Assembly (NCBI GenBank): GCA_905234275.1
Contig: CAJOHD010000009.1
Coordinates: 62,001 to 126,000, forward strand
Source: an uncultured Bacteroidales bacterium
GTDB lineage: Bacteria; Bacteroidota; Bacteroidia; Bacteroidales; F082
Reading direction: 5' to 3'
Length of the DNA stretch: 64,000 nucleotides
Below are positions 48,267 to 57,177 of the stretch, piece after piece (the stretch's first letter is position 1; the number at the start of each line of letters is the position of its first letter). The notes beneath the pieces were generated by a model. That model was not told where the DNA came from. It did no database searches and was given only the letters and a program-made list of their open reading frames with translations. The position numbers were made by a program, and so were the translations under genes.

Positions 48267-49292
48267 TTATTTGTCGATGAAATTCAATCTCCATGTGAGA
48301 CCTACGCTGGCTTGATAAAGCAGGTCTTCGCCTTTGGTGTCGTTGACTGCGAAGCAAGTGTGGATACGTATGTCGTTTTTGCCTTTGATAGGGAAAAACT
48401 CGAGTCCACCACCGTAGGCTTTCACGTCGGTGCCAGGGAGAACATAGATGCTATATGTGCGTGGCGAATTTTCCAATCCAAGATCCATTTCGTTGACGTC
48501 GTAGGTGGCTTTCAAGAAGAGATGAAGTCTTTCTTCCAAGAAATTAACTCCGATTTGACCCACAAATGAGATATCGTCACCGATGAGATGGTCGTGCTGC
48601 TCAGAGGTGCGGTTGAAGAAGTCGATATGACCATCAACGGGACCGAATTTGAAAGTTGTACCAAGAGCTACGACATTTAGAAACTGGCCTTTGTGATATT
48701 CGTACATGTTGACTGAGCAAACCGGACCGAAGTGCTTGAAGTTGCCGCGCCAATGCACGCTGTAGTTATACAAACCGCTGTAAAGTCCTTCGCTGAAAGG
48801 CGAATTGGTGAACTGTAAGGTAAATGTGTGATTGCCGTCGTTGGTGGTGTATTGGAGATTCGTTCCGAACTGATAGCAGCTGAGATTCCACGAGATTGAG
48901 GCGAAATACACATCGATAGGAGCGAGGTCGTACTCAATGCCGCCCATCGCAACCACTTCCTTTCCTGCCGTCCAAGAAATGTTTTTCGTGATACGCCATC
49001 CAAGGTAAAGATAATCAGTGGCATCAAAAAAATTGCTGAGGCTGTTGACCTTGTTCAGGCGCTGACGATATGCGTAGTAAAAATGCTCGTTCAGGTCGCC
49101 TTTCATGATGAAGTTAAGATATTTGCCTGTAAAACCCGACCATGTGCTGTCGTGTTGGTTGAGGCAGTCGAAATCACCTCTGACTTCAAACTTCAAAGCG
49201 TTGATGCCGAAGTCGTTTTCCTTCGTCATTGTTTGAGCAAAAACCGTAGACGCAAACAGCGATAAAGCGATTATTAGAAGGTATTTTTTCAT
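48267..49292 (-). CDS. Porin (OprP/OprO-like outer-membrane protein)
   Basis: The 341-residue product has a signal peptide (MKKYLLIIALSLFASTVFAQ) and many amphipathic strands separated by loops (YAYRQRLNKVNSLSNFFDATD, YLGWRITKNISWTAGKEV, where the KE followed by VAMGG motif is typical of phosphate-selective porin relatives). The final strand SVGLTWRLNFIDK ends near the C-terminus. The following gene encodes a Gate-domain membrane protein. Confidence 0.75.
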   Translation of the reverse strand: MKKYLLIIALSLFASTVFAQTMTKENDFGINALKFEVRGDFDCLNQHDSTWSGFTGKYLNFIMKGDLNEHFYYAYRQRLNKVNSLSNFFDATDYLYLGWRITKNISWTAGKEVVAMGGIEYDLAPIDVYFASISWNLSCYQFGTNLQYTTNDGNHTFTLQFTNSPFSEGLYSGLYNYSVHWRGNFKHFGPVCSVNMYEYHKGQFLNVVALGTTFKFGPVDGHIDFFNRTSEQHDHLIGDDISFVGQIGVNFLEERLHLFLKATYDVNEMDLGLENSPRTYSIYVLPGTDVKAYGGGLEFFPIKGKNDIRIHTCFAVNDTKGEDLLYQASVGLTWRLNFIDK

Positions 49293-49317
49293 ACTAAGAA
49301 TTTTCCAAATTTCGCTG

Positions 49318-49349
49318 CAAAATTATGAAATTTTTTCCTATCTTTGCAA
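49318..49349 (-). promoter_or_regulatory. Porin promoter
   Basis: On the minus strand TTG (49347-49349), a 21-bp spacer and TAATTTTG (49318-49325), 26 bp upstream of the porin start. Confidence 0.5.
49339..49346 (+). promoter_or_regulatory. -7 box for deoC
   Basis: TATCTTTG, 25 bp before the ATG at 49371; it excludes the upstream open start at 49344. Confidence 0.55.
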
Positions 49350-49370
49350 ATCATAACAAATAATAAAATC

Positions 49371-50213
49371 ATGAATTTCAAATCTTACAATTATACCGAG
49401 GAGCAACTTCAGACGAGAATTGCAGAAATCATTGAAAAACAAGGCAAAAACAGCGATCGTCGCGAGGCTTTGAAGACTATTTTCCAGAGCATCGACTTCA
49501 CCACTTTGGAGGCGTTTGACAATGCCAAGAAGATTGAGGAGTTTTGCGCCAAAGCCATTGATTTTCAAAAAAATAGCATGGGAATCTCGGTTCCTGCCAT
49601 CTGCATCTACAGTCCGTTTGTGAAACAGGCGAAAGGCTTGCTGAAAGGCAGCGGAATAAAAGTTGCAACGGTGGCTTGTTGTTTCCCTTCGGGTCAGATG
49701 CCGTTCGATTTGAAGAAAAAAGAGGTCGCATATTGCGTTGAGCAAGGTGCCGACGAAGTTGATATGGTCATCTCGAAAGGCACTTTCCTCGCAGGTAATT
49801 ACGACGAGGTTTACAACGAGATTCAGGCAATTCGTGAGATTTGCAAAACTCCAGTTCACTTGAAGGTTATCCTTGAGACAGGCGAATTGAAAACTCCGGC
49901 TAACATCCGCAAAGCCAGTGAGTTGGCAATCCTAGCAGGTGCTGATTTTATCAAGACTTCGACAGGAAAAATCGCTGTCAACGCTACACCGATGGCGGCC
50001 CTCGTGATGTGCGACACCATCAAGGAATACTATGAGGCGACAGGTCAGATGGTCGGTTTCAAACCTGCAGGAGGCATGTCGACCATCGAAGACGCGCTCA
50101 CCTATTATTATATAGTGAAAGATGTCCTCGGCGAGAAATGGCTCAACAAGAATTATTTCCGTGTCGGTACCAGCAGGCTGGCCGGGAAGGTGATGGAAGA
50201 ATTGACGAAATAA
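49371..50213 (+). CDS. deoC: Deoxyribose-phosphate aldolase
   Basis: The 280-residue class I aldolase splits 2-deoxyribose 5-phosphate into acetaldehyde and glyceraldehyde 3-phosphate. The Schiff-base lysine is Lys195 in FIKTSTGK; LKVILETGEL and GFKPAGGMST are further signatures. The start is the ATG at 49371 (MNFKSYNYTEE) behind the -7 box. The gene is complete at its 3' end, yet a second degraded copy of its last 23 codons lies 625 bp further on, behind parDE. Confidence 0.95.
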   Translation: MNFKSYNYTEEQLQTRIAEIIEKQGKNSDRREALKTIFQSIDFTTLEAFDNAKKIEEFCAKAIDFQKNSMGISVPAICIYSPFVKQAKGLLKGSGIKVATVACCFPSGQMPFDLKKKEVAYCVEQGADEVDMVISKGTFLAGNYDEVYNEIQAIREICKTPVHLKVILETGELKTPANIRKASELAILAGADFIKTSTGKIAVNATPMAALVMCDTIKEYYEATGQMVGFKPAGGMSTIEDALTYYYIVKDVLGEKWLNKNYFRVGTSRLAGKVMEELTK

Positions 50214-50249
50214 TTTTTTGAAAAAATGGTTTTGTGTAAGAAATATTCT

Positions 50250-50257
50250 TATATTTG
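50250..50257 (+). promoter_or_regulatory. -7 box for parDE
   Basis: TATATTTG, 21 bp before the ATG at 50279. The open TTG start at 50255 lies inside this box. Confidence 0.5.
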
Positions 50258-50278
50258 CAAAGTAAAAAACACATAACT

Positions 50279-50530
50279 ATGGGAAGAACGGTAACAGCCT
50301 CTTTGGGTGCACATTATGAAGAGTTTATACAGTATAGCATTCAATGTGGTAGATATAATAATGCAAGTGAAGTGATAAGAGCGGGTCTTCGTCGTTTAGA
50401 AGAGGATGAATCGCGTCTTATTGCACTCAAGAATGCATTGGAAGAAGGTGAGTCAAGTCCTGATGTAACCGATTTTGATGCTAAAGAATTTTTAAAAGAA
50501 CTGAAAGCTGAAAAGAAAAAGAATGGCTAA
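50279..50530 (+). CDS. parD: ParD-family antitoxin
   Basis: From ATG 50279 the product is 83 residues: an N-terminal ribbon-helix-helix (TVTASLGAHYEEFIQ, SEVIRAGLRRLEEDE) that binds the operator, and a C-terminal tail that covers the toxin. It overlaps parE by 8 bp. Confidence 0.88.
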   Translation: MGRTVTASLGAHYEEFIQYSIQCGRYNNASEVIRAGLRRLEEDESRLIALKNALEEGESSPDVTDFDAKEFLKELKAEKKKNG

Positions 50531-50819
50531 TTTTATTTTGTCGAAGAAGGCGTTGGGGGATTTGCGTGATATTTGGAACTATACTGAGAGGACATGGTCG
50601 GAGGAACAGGCAGACAAGTATTATGAGAACCTTGTTTTATCGTTTGAGTATATAGCAGGTCATCCGGATTCTGTTGGACGATCATATTCAGAAATTAAGC
50701 CTGATTATCGTGGCTTCCATTGTGGAAGGCATATTATTTTCTATAGAATTTTGCAAAGCGGTACAGTGAGAATCATAAGGATACTACACGAGAAGATGGA
50801 TTTCGTGAGGCATTTTTAG
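50523..50819 (+). CDS. parE: ParE-family toxin (RelE/ParE fold)
   Basis: The 98-residue product has the ParE pattern: FILSKKALGDLRDIWNYTER at the N-terminus, the GHPDSVGRSYSEI loop, and FYRIL...VRIIRILHEKMDF at the end. Family members poison DNA gyrase. The parDE pair is the only content of the segment between deoC and its 3' relic. Confidence 0.88.
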   Translation: MANFILSKKALGDLRDIWNYTERTWSEEQADKYYENLVLSFEYIAGHPDSVGRSYSEIKPDYRGFHCGRHIIFYRILQSGTVRIIRILHEKMDFVRHF

Positions 50820-50838
50820 CATCAGTGCTTTTTTAACA

Positions 50839-50907
50839 ATAAAAATTATTTTCTTGTCGGAACCAGCAGGTTGGCAGGGAAGGTGATGGAGGAACTTACG
50901 AAATAGT
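50839..50907 (+). pseudogene. Relic of the deoC 3' end
   Basis: Read in frame, this 69-bp segment encodes NKNYFLVGTSRLAGKVMEEL followed by TK and a stop. It differs from the end of deoC in one residue (Leu for Arg) and by seven or more synonymous changes, including TAG for TAA. No start or upstream deoC sequence is present. Confidence 0.85.
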
Positions 50908-50912
50908 TTGAT

Positions 50913-52371
50913 TTATTCTGCATCTTGAACGAGGCGGACACTTCGACCGCTGATGCGGTCGCTCCAATAGTCTGCGAGGCTGCCTTCATCGAAGCTTATG
51001 TCGTATGCATCAGCGCTATCGCCGTACGAAGCCGACCAGTATCCGCCGAAGTAACCGGCACCATCGACACTTGTTCCTATTCTGTAGCCCGCAGCAGATA
51101 GAAAGATTGCACCAGTATCCTCCAATGTACTCCAACTTGAAGCAGTTATTGTGTTTGTAGTATAACTGGCATCACTTGTATTAGTGCTATTCAGGCTGTG
51201 TGTGCTTGTATTCCAATCATCAGGAAGCAAGATCACGCCATTAACTCCGTTTACCTGAGCCTTAGCATATCTGATTCCACTGTTCGTGCTTCGAGTGTTT
51301 ATTATGTATATCCACTCGTCAGCTGTAGGGGTGCGCCATGTGTTGGTGGTGTTGCCGCCGTTGCTTATCGCATTATAGCCCCAGTCTGCCATGCCTGTCT
51401 GGGCGTTCAAATTATATACATAACTACCATATGCGTAATAGTCATTACTTGTTTGACTTGTACTATATGGTTGGTAGCAAACCGCACCATGGTTGTAGCC
51501 GCTCGTGCCCCATCCGAACAGGTCTATCCAACCGGAATAGATTGATGATATGTTGGCGTTGTTATCTCCTACATTGTCCCATTGGTTTTCAGAGAAACGC
51601 CAAGTGTTAGTTGAAGCTTGGTATTGTAAGTTGCCTTTTGAAAACCAGACTTGGTCTCCATTGTCATTTATCGTAAATAATCCATTTATTGCACCGATTG
51701 GAGTGATTCCGCCACCACCTCCGCCTTCTGTTGTTGTCTCGAAGCTGTATTCTGTACCGTAACTCGTTCCTTTTTCGTTGATGGCAAACGCTCTTACGTA
51801 ATAAACAGTATGCTCGCTAAGACCGGTCATTGTGGATGTGTACGAGCCAGTATCCATGCCATCGGTTGTGTAGTTATCAAAGATTGTTGGGTTGCGGTGC
51901 GTGCTCCAGCAAACGCCTCTGCCTGTCACATAATAGCCGCCGTCGTCAATGATTTCACCGCCGCATATTGCACTTGTGCCCTGGATCTCCGAAACTTCCA
52001 TGGTTATAACCGTCGGAAGTGTCACCAAAGCTGCGTCAAGATAGAAGCTGCGCACCTCAGATGTCACCACGTTGACGCCGTTGCTGTATTCAAACTTATA
52101 GTAATATTTCTTGTCGGTATGCAAGTTCAATGATTTCCGACTGGGCCACTATCGAGTATCCGAAATAATTGCTCTCGCTCATGGTCACATTCACATATTC
52201 CAGGTTGGTAGGGTAGTCGTATTCAACCTTTATCTCGGCCGATGTCTGCGAATAGGCGACGTTTTCACTTGTGAGTTTGAGGTCGTAAACCTTCAGCTCG
52301 GGCATCTTTTTGCATGTTGTGAGCATCAATGCCGAGAAAATACATAATATTACGAATGCTGTCTTTTTCAT
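50913..52371 (-). pseudogene. FN3-like lipoprotein gene broken by a 4-bp insertion
   Basis: The gene starts at ATG 52371 with a lipoprotein signal (LMLTTC) and matches its intact neighbour at 52450-54186. Four extra bases (CAAT, 52128-52131) shift the frame after QSEI, giving an early stop; the rest of the protein (one FN3-like repeat and a FISUMP-like C-terminal domain with WRTPTADEW, ILLPDDW and SVRLVQD) remains open. It is therefore a recent pseudogene or a switched-off paralogue. Confidence 0.8.
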
Positions 52372-52449
52372 AACCATCAATTTTCTTATCTTATTGAATG
52401 CAAAACGCCACAAATTCGAGTTTGCAAGTTGCCCGGTGTCGCTCGCTGT

Positions 52450-54186
52450 TTATTGTGCATCGAGGACGAGGCGGACACTTCGACCAATACTTCTTAAATA
52501 GTTGTGCCCACCCAATATTACGCCTCCATCTGTAAATTCAAAATTATTTGTAGCCAAACGTGGCAAAGTGTTGTCAGCATGAGTAGATGAATGGTAGGAT
52601 CCCAACCTTGAAATGTTTGCAACGTTTGTCCCTTCCATATCACCAGCTGCTGGTAGAAAAACAGCTCCATTAGGCTGAAATATCTGATACCAATTCGTCA
52701 GGCTTATTATATTACTGCTGAAAAAATCATAAGTATTGTAACTGTTTAGTGGGTATATGTTGTTACTCCAATTGTCAGGTAATATGATCATGCCACAGAC
52801 GTCATCAACTTTTGCCATTGCATATCTTATTCCAGGTCTTGTATTAATAATATAATTCCACTCTTCTTTTGACAATGTGCGCCAAATATTTTCTGTATTT
52901 CCTCCATTGCTAATGGCATTATAACCCCAATCAGCCTTTCCCGTAAAACTATTTAGATCATTTATATATGCGCCATAGGCGTAGTAGTTTGCGTCACCCA
53001 ATGTTTTTTCATAAGGTTGATAACACGTTGCACCATGATTATATCCACTGGTTCCCCAACAGAATAAGTCTATCCATCCATCGTATGTTGCTGATATGTT
53101 TGAATTGCTGTCTCCGATATAATCAAGTTGTGTTTCAGCAAATCGCCATGTGTTTGTCGATGCTTGGTATTGCAGATTGCCTTGTGAGAATAGTATTTTT
53201 TGTGTTGCGTTTATGGAGAAACGTCCTGGCAAAATACCATTAGCATATGCAATTGTAGAAAAAGTTTGTTGATTCCCATAACCTGTTCCTGCCTCATTAG
53301 TGGCATATGCTCTTACATAATACGTGGCGCCGCTTGTTAAACCAGTCATAGTTAACGTAAAATCATTAATTACTGTGTTGGAAGTGATATGCTGGTCGTC
53401 AATTGTAGGATATTCGTGTGTACTCCAGCAGATGCCTCTTGCAGTTACAGTTGTTCCACCTGCGTTTGTGACTTTACCCCTGCATTTAGCTGATGTGGGT
53501 GTTATATCTGATACTTCTTGAGTCGTTACAGTTGGAAGTCCAACATTCTCACTAGTCTCGAAGCTGTATTCCGTGCCATAACTTGTTCCTTTTTCGTTGA
53601 TGGCAAACGCTCTCACATAATAAACGGTATGCTCGCTAAGACCGGTCATTATTGAAGTGTACGAGCCGATGTTCATGCCGTCGGTGGTATATGAGTCGAA
53701 AATTGTAGGGTTGCGGTGCGTGCTCCAGCAAACGCCTCTGCCTGTCACATAATAGCCGCCGTCGTCGATGATTTCACCGCCGCATATTGCGCTTGTGCCG
53801 GTAATTTCAGTTATTTCCTTGGTTATAACCGTAGGAAGGGTGACCGAAGCTGCGTCAAGATAGAAGCTGCGCACCTCAGATGTCACCACGTTGACGCCGT
53901 TGCTGTATTCAAACTTATAGTAATATTTCTTGTCGGTATGCAAGTTGATTTCCGACTGGGCCACTATCGAGTATCCGAAATAATTGCTCTCGCTCATGGT
54001 CACATTCACATATTCCAGGTTGGTAGGGTAGTCGTATTCCACCTTTATCTCGGCCGATGTCTGCGAATATGCGACGTTTTCGCTCGTAAGTTTGAGGTCG
54101 TAAACCCTCAGCTCGGGCATCTTTTTGCATGTTGTGAGCATCAATGCCGAGAAAACACATAATATTACGAATGCTGTCTTTTTCAT
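52450..54186 (-). CDS. Surface lipoprotein with FN3-like repeats and a FISUMP-like domain
   Basis: The 578-residue product has a lipoprotein signal (LMLTTC, Cys20), an N-terminal immunoglobulin-like domain (25-115), two FN3-like repeats (about 117-212 and 213-308, each with GRGVCWSTH or ARGICWSTH and a VYYVRA/TYYVRA strand) and a C-terminal domain (315-578) with WRTLSKEEW, ILPDNWS and RSVRLVLDAQ. The last is typical of Fibrobacter-type major-paralogue domains. It is probably outer-membrane anchored and surface exposed. It starts 12 bp after the gene at 54199. Confidence 0.8.
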   Translation of the reverse strand: MKKTAFVILCVFSALMLTTCKKMPELRVYDLKLTSENVAYSQTSAEIKVEYDYPTNLEYVNVTMSESNYFGYSIVAQSEINLHTDKKYYYKFEYSNGVNVVTSEVRSFYLDAASVTLPTVITKEITEITGTSAICGGEIIDDGGYYVTGRGVCWSTHRNPTIFDSYTTDGMNIGSYTSIMTGLSEHTVYYVRAFAINEKGTSYGTEYSFETSENVGLPTVTTQEVSDITPTSAKCRGKVTNAGGTTVTARGICWSTHEYPTIDDQHITSNTVINDFTLTMTGLTSGATYYVRAYATNEAGTGYGNQQTFSTIAYANGILPGRFSINATQKILFSQGNLQYQASTNTWRFAETQLDYIGDSNSNISATYDGWIDLFCWGTSGYNHGATCYQPYEKTLGDANYYAYGAYINDLNSFTGKADWGYNAISNGGNTENIWRTLSKEEWNYIINTRPGIRYAMAKVDDVCGMIILPDNWSNNIYPLNSYNTYDFFSSNIISLTNWYQIFQPNGAVFLPAAGDMEGTNVANISRLGSYHSSTHADNTLPRLATNNFEFTDGGVILGGHNYLRSIGRSVRLVLDAQ

Positions 54187-54198
54187 AACTCTTCCGTC

Positions 54199-55182
54199 TT
54201 AATAACCCATACCAAATCCTAATTTAGCTTCATAATATTTGAAGTTTGTCGTCACAAAGTCGAGCGATACCACGAGTTTGCCGAATCTGTAATGTGCACC
54301 AGCCGACACTTCGACACCTGATGTGCTAACGTCGGTGTTTTTGACATATTTGCCGTCGGTCATCTCGTAGGCTGTAGTTCGAATGCCGTATCCGACGCCA
54401 ATTCTCAGTGCTATAGGGTCGGTGAGCCTGAACATCACACCACCAATTGCTGAAAGAGAGGTGTAAACCTCTTTGCCGGTATAGAAAGGATAGTTGCCAT
54501 CCACCAGGAAGTCGTTTCCGCATTCAAAATCGGTGGAGAGACCTTTGAAATTGAAATTTGACATGGCGTTGATGAACCAACCCATTTTCTTCATGTTTCC
54601 GAGTGTGACACCATAAGAGAGTTTGCCATAGTTGTTGTAGGCGATGTTCAGCGTCAGCAGATTGTAGCTTTCGTCTTTCTTCTCAACCTCAATCACCGTC
54701 GGTGTTTCTGACTGTTTTTCAGCCACAGCTTTGGTCGCGGTCTCCAACTCGTCGAGACGGCTCATAATCATTTCCTCATTGATGTTTGATTCCGACAGGT
54801 TTACCAACGTCAGCTCGTAGCCGCATTTGGGTTTCATGTCGAAAGGGAACCAGAACTCGGTCGAGCTTAGGTCGGGATGCGAAATCTTGATGTAAGACGC
54901 GTAGTAGCTCATATACAGCCACACTTCACCGTCTTCGTATTCCACCTCGAAGAACGTCCTTGCATCTCCCTTGAAAGTCAGTTCGCGGCGCTGTTTTGCA
55001 TTGATGTTTTCGGTTTTGATTTTCAAAACCGCATACGGTTTGTCGTTTTCATCGTACATCTTGTCTGTGTTGATGTTGACGAATCCTTCGACGAGCTTGA
55101 ATGAGTCTTTTTTCACCTCAAGCTGAGCCATGGCTGCAGTCGAGAGTATGATAGCAATGAATAGTATAAAGATTTTTTTCAT
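54199..55182 (-). CDS. Outer-membrane protein, C-terminal barrel-like domain
   Basis: The 327-residue product has a signal peptide (1-20), a beta-rich N-terminal domain (25-130), a coiled segment (about 138-165, MIMSRLDELETATKAVAEKQ) and a C-terminal region (170-327) of alternating strands ending in YYEAKLGFGMGY, resembling a small barrel. It leads the lipoprotein gene at 52450 and has its own TATATTTG box. Confidence 0.7.
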   Translation of the reverse strand: MKKIFILFIAIILSTAAMAQLEVKKDSFKLVEGFVNINTDKMYDENDKPYAVLKIKTENINAKQRRELTFKGDARTFFEVEYEDGEVWLYMSYYASYIKISHPDLSSTEFWFPFDMKPKCGYELTLVNLSESNINEEMIMSRLDELETATKAVAEKQSETPTVIEVEKKDESYNLLTLNIAYNNYGKLSYGVTLGNMKKMGWFINAMSNFNFKGLSTDFECGNDFLVDGNYPFYTGKEVYTSLSAIGGVMFRLTDPIALRIGVGYGIRTTAYEMTDGKYVKNTDVSTSGVEVSAGAHYRFGKLVVSLDFVTTNFKYYEAKLGFGMGY

Positions 55183-55205
55183 GTAAAAAAGTAGTATTTA
55201 ACATG

Positions 55206-55213
55206 CAAATATA
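55206..55213 (-). promoter_or_regulatory. -7 box for the gene at 54199
   Basis: TATATTTG on the minus strand, 24 bp before the start. Confidence 0.5.
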
Positions 55214-55273
55214 AAAAAAATCTTTAATACAATTACAAAATTATTTGAATAATTTTATAATTATCAATAATTG

Positions 55274-56860
55274 CTATCTCTGAATCACAAATTTCAAAAC
55301 AGCGTTGTCTATATCAATAAGGTATATCCCTTCATTCAAATCCCTCGCATCAATGACATTGGTGTTTTCAATTGATTTTATCAGTTTTCCGTCAAGGGAA
55401 TAGATGGAAACAGATTGAGGCTTAATGTTTTCGATGTGGATAAAATCTGATGTCGGGTTAGGGTAGATGCAAATATTTGAATTTTGGATTTCTGAAATGC
55501 CAGTGTTGTCGAGTGTTTCAAAATAATGAGGCTCGCTGGTCAGGATAACGCCGTCGTCAAATTCCATATTGATGTTAAAAGAGTAAAAAGTGTTGGGCTC
55601 GAGGTCTTCCAAAGTAACTTCCACAAAGCCGTTGTCAGCGATGTCGATCTCGGTTATTTCGGTTGAATCCAATATGCCATACGAAAGATATGCCCGTGTC
55701 ACCTCGCTGTTGCCTTTATGCAGGTCTGCCGACAAATAAGCCGAATGTGCTGTTATTTCTGTTGCCTCAAACACTCTTGAACTTGTAAGACTATGGATAG
55801 GGTAGCCATTGTTTGTGCCGTTGTCCATCACGAAAATGTGTAAACCGTCAAGCTGGGCCAGGAAGTCTTCGGTCTGCATCTCGGCCGATGTCATGCTTGT
55901 GCCGTAGTTGGTGTTTCCGCCGCAGGTGTTGAGGTAATAGCAGTTCCACACCTCGATGGAAGTCTCGTCTTTTGTCGGGTTTATCGGGCTCACCATGCCG
56001 AATATGCCTCCTTTGGTGCTGGCGCTAACGGTTCCGACGTTGTAACAGCATTTAACGCTGACGTTGTTTTCCTGTAATGTAGCTGCCACGATACCTGCCG
56101 CCACGTTTAGCATAAAGGAACTTGCTGTGATGTTGCCTGTGTTATAGCAGGAAAATATCAAGGCGCTGTCCATGGCGATGCCGACGATGCCACCGGCGCC
56201 GGCGGCGCCGGTGAAGCCTCCGCTGTTGGTAGCGGTAATGCTACCACGGAAAGAACATTCACTGATATAGCTGCTTTCGGCCGCTGCTGCCGCTATTCCG
56301 CCCGCTCCGCAGTATGAACCACCGTTGCTGATGCTGATGGCACCAGTGAAACTGCACTGATAAACCCATGCTTCGCCAAATGTAATGCCCACAATGCCAC
56401 CTGCTCCTGTGCCTGTCGACGTGATGCCGCTGTCGGTTACCGACAGGCGCTGTATGATACCATTGTCACCAAGCCCCCCGAACAAACCACAGACATCGGC
56501 ACTTGACTGAATATGCAAATGCTCAATGTTATGATACCAGCCGTCGAAAATGCCAGCAAAATAATAACCTTGCATGTTCATATTGACATTCCCAATCGGC
56601 GTCCAATTGATATTGTTCATACTGAAATTGTCAGTCATCAGAAAATAGACACCTTTGAAGACCGCCTGACCTTGGGCCTGATAGCCTTCGTTGACTTTCT
56701 GTGCGAGATATGCCAGGTTAGCTGCTGTCTCAATGAGATAAGGATTGCTGACAGTGCCGTCGCCTTGCGTCCAAGGTTCAGCGGTTCCGTCCCAGACATC
56801 CTCTGCAAAAGCATTGATAGTCAGTAAAATGGCAATAACTGTGGTAAAAATCTTTTTCAT
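55274..56860 (-). CDS. Secreted GLUG-motif protein with T9SS sorting domain
   Basis: The 528-residue product has a signal peptide (1-19) and an N-terminal right-handed beta-helix made of GLUG-like units (GAGGIVGITFGEAWVYQCSF, then similar GGI/CSF repeats, about 100-330). An FN3-like linker follows, then a C-terminal T9SS domain (YPNPTSDFIHI ... LNEGIYLIDI). It is therefore predicted to be secreted through SprA. The substrate is unknown; GLUG repeats occur in adhesins and peptidases. Confidence 0.85.
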   Translation of the reverse strand: MKKIFTTVIAILLTINAFAEDVWDGTAEPWTQGDGTVSNPYLIETAANLAYLAQKVNEGYQAQGQAVFKGVYFLMTDNFSMNNINWTPIGNVNMNMQGYYFAGIFDGWYHNIEHLHIQSSADVCGLFGGLGDNGIIQRLSVTDSGITSTGTGAGGIVGITFGEAWVYQCSFTGAISISNGGSYCGAGGIAAAAAESSYISECSFRGSITATNSGGFTGAAGAGGIVGIAMDSALIFSCYNTGNITASSFMLNVAAGIVAATLQENNVSVKCCYNVGTVSASTKGGIFGMVSPINPTKDETSIEVWNCYYLNTCGGNTNYGTSMTSAEMQTEDFLAQLDGLHIFVMDNGTNNGYPIHSLTSSRVFEATEITAHSAYLSADLHKGNSEVTRAYLSYGILDSTEITEIDIADNGFVEVTLEDLEPNTFYSFNINMEFDDGVILTSEPHYFETLDNTGISEIQNSNICIYPNPTSDFIHIENIKPQSVSIYSLDGKLIKSIENTNVIDARDLNEGIYLIDIDNAVLKFVIQR

Positions 56861-56876
56861 AGTGCGGTTTTTTTAA

Positions 56877-57176
56877 TTATAACATCATTTCGTGAACGCG
56901 GAGCATGTCATCGGCAAGATACTGACCGTCGGGATGACCGTTATGGCCGGCTTCACGGAACCAGGTGTAGGCCGTGTAGTCGTCTTTCGGCACACCTTCG
57001 CCACGCAGATAGCACATCCCCAGCTCGTATTGCGCGTCTTTGTGACCTGCTTTGGCTGCTTTTTCATACCATTGCGCAGCAACCTCATAATGGTTTTTGA
57101 ACTTGCCGCGAAAGGCTTTCTTGCCGCGCAGATACCAGCTGTAGATTTGTAATTTTGTCGGTTTGCTCTCGCTCAT
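56877..57176 (-). CDS. Sel1-like repeat protein
   Basis: The 99-residue product contains two Sel1-type alpha/alpha repeats (AAQWYEKAAKAGHKDAQYEL, then GEGVPKDDYTAYTWFREAGH). It has no signal peptide. It starts 1 bp after ettA and ends the lptF/G-glycosyltransferase-ettA run. Confidence 0.8.
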   Translation of the reverse strand: MSESKPTKLQIYSWYLRGKKAFRGKFKNHYEVAAQWYEKAAKAGHKDAQYELGMCYLRGEGVPKDDYTAYTWFREAGHNGHPDGQYLADDMLRVHEMML

Positions 57177-57177
57177 T

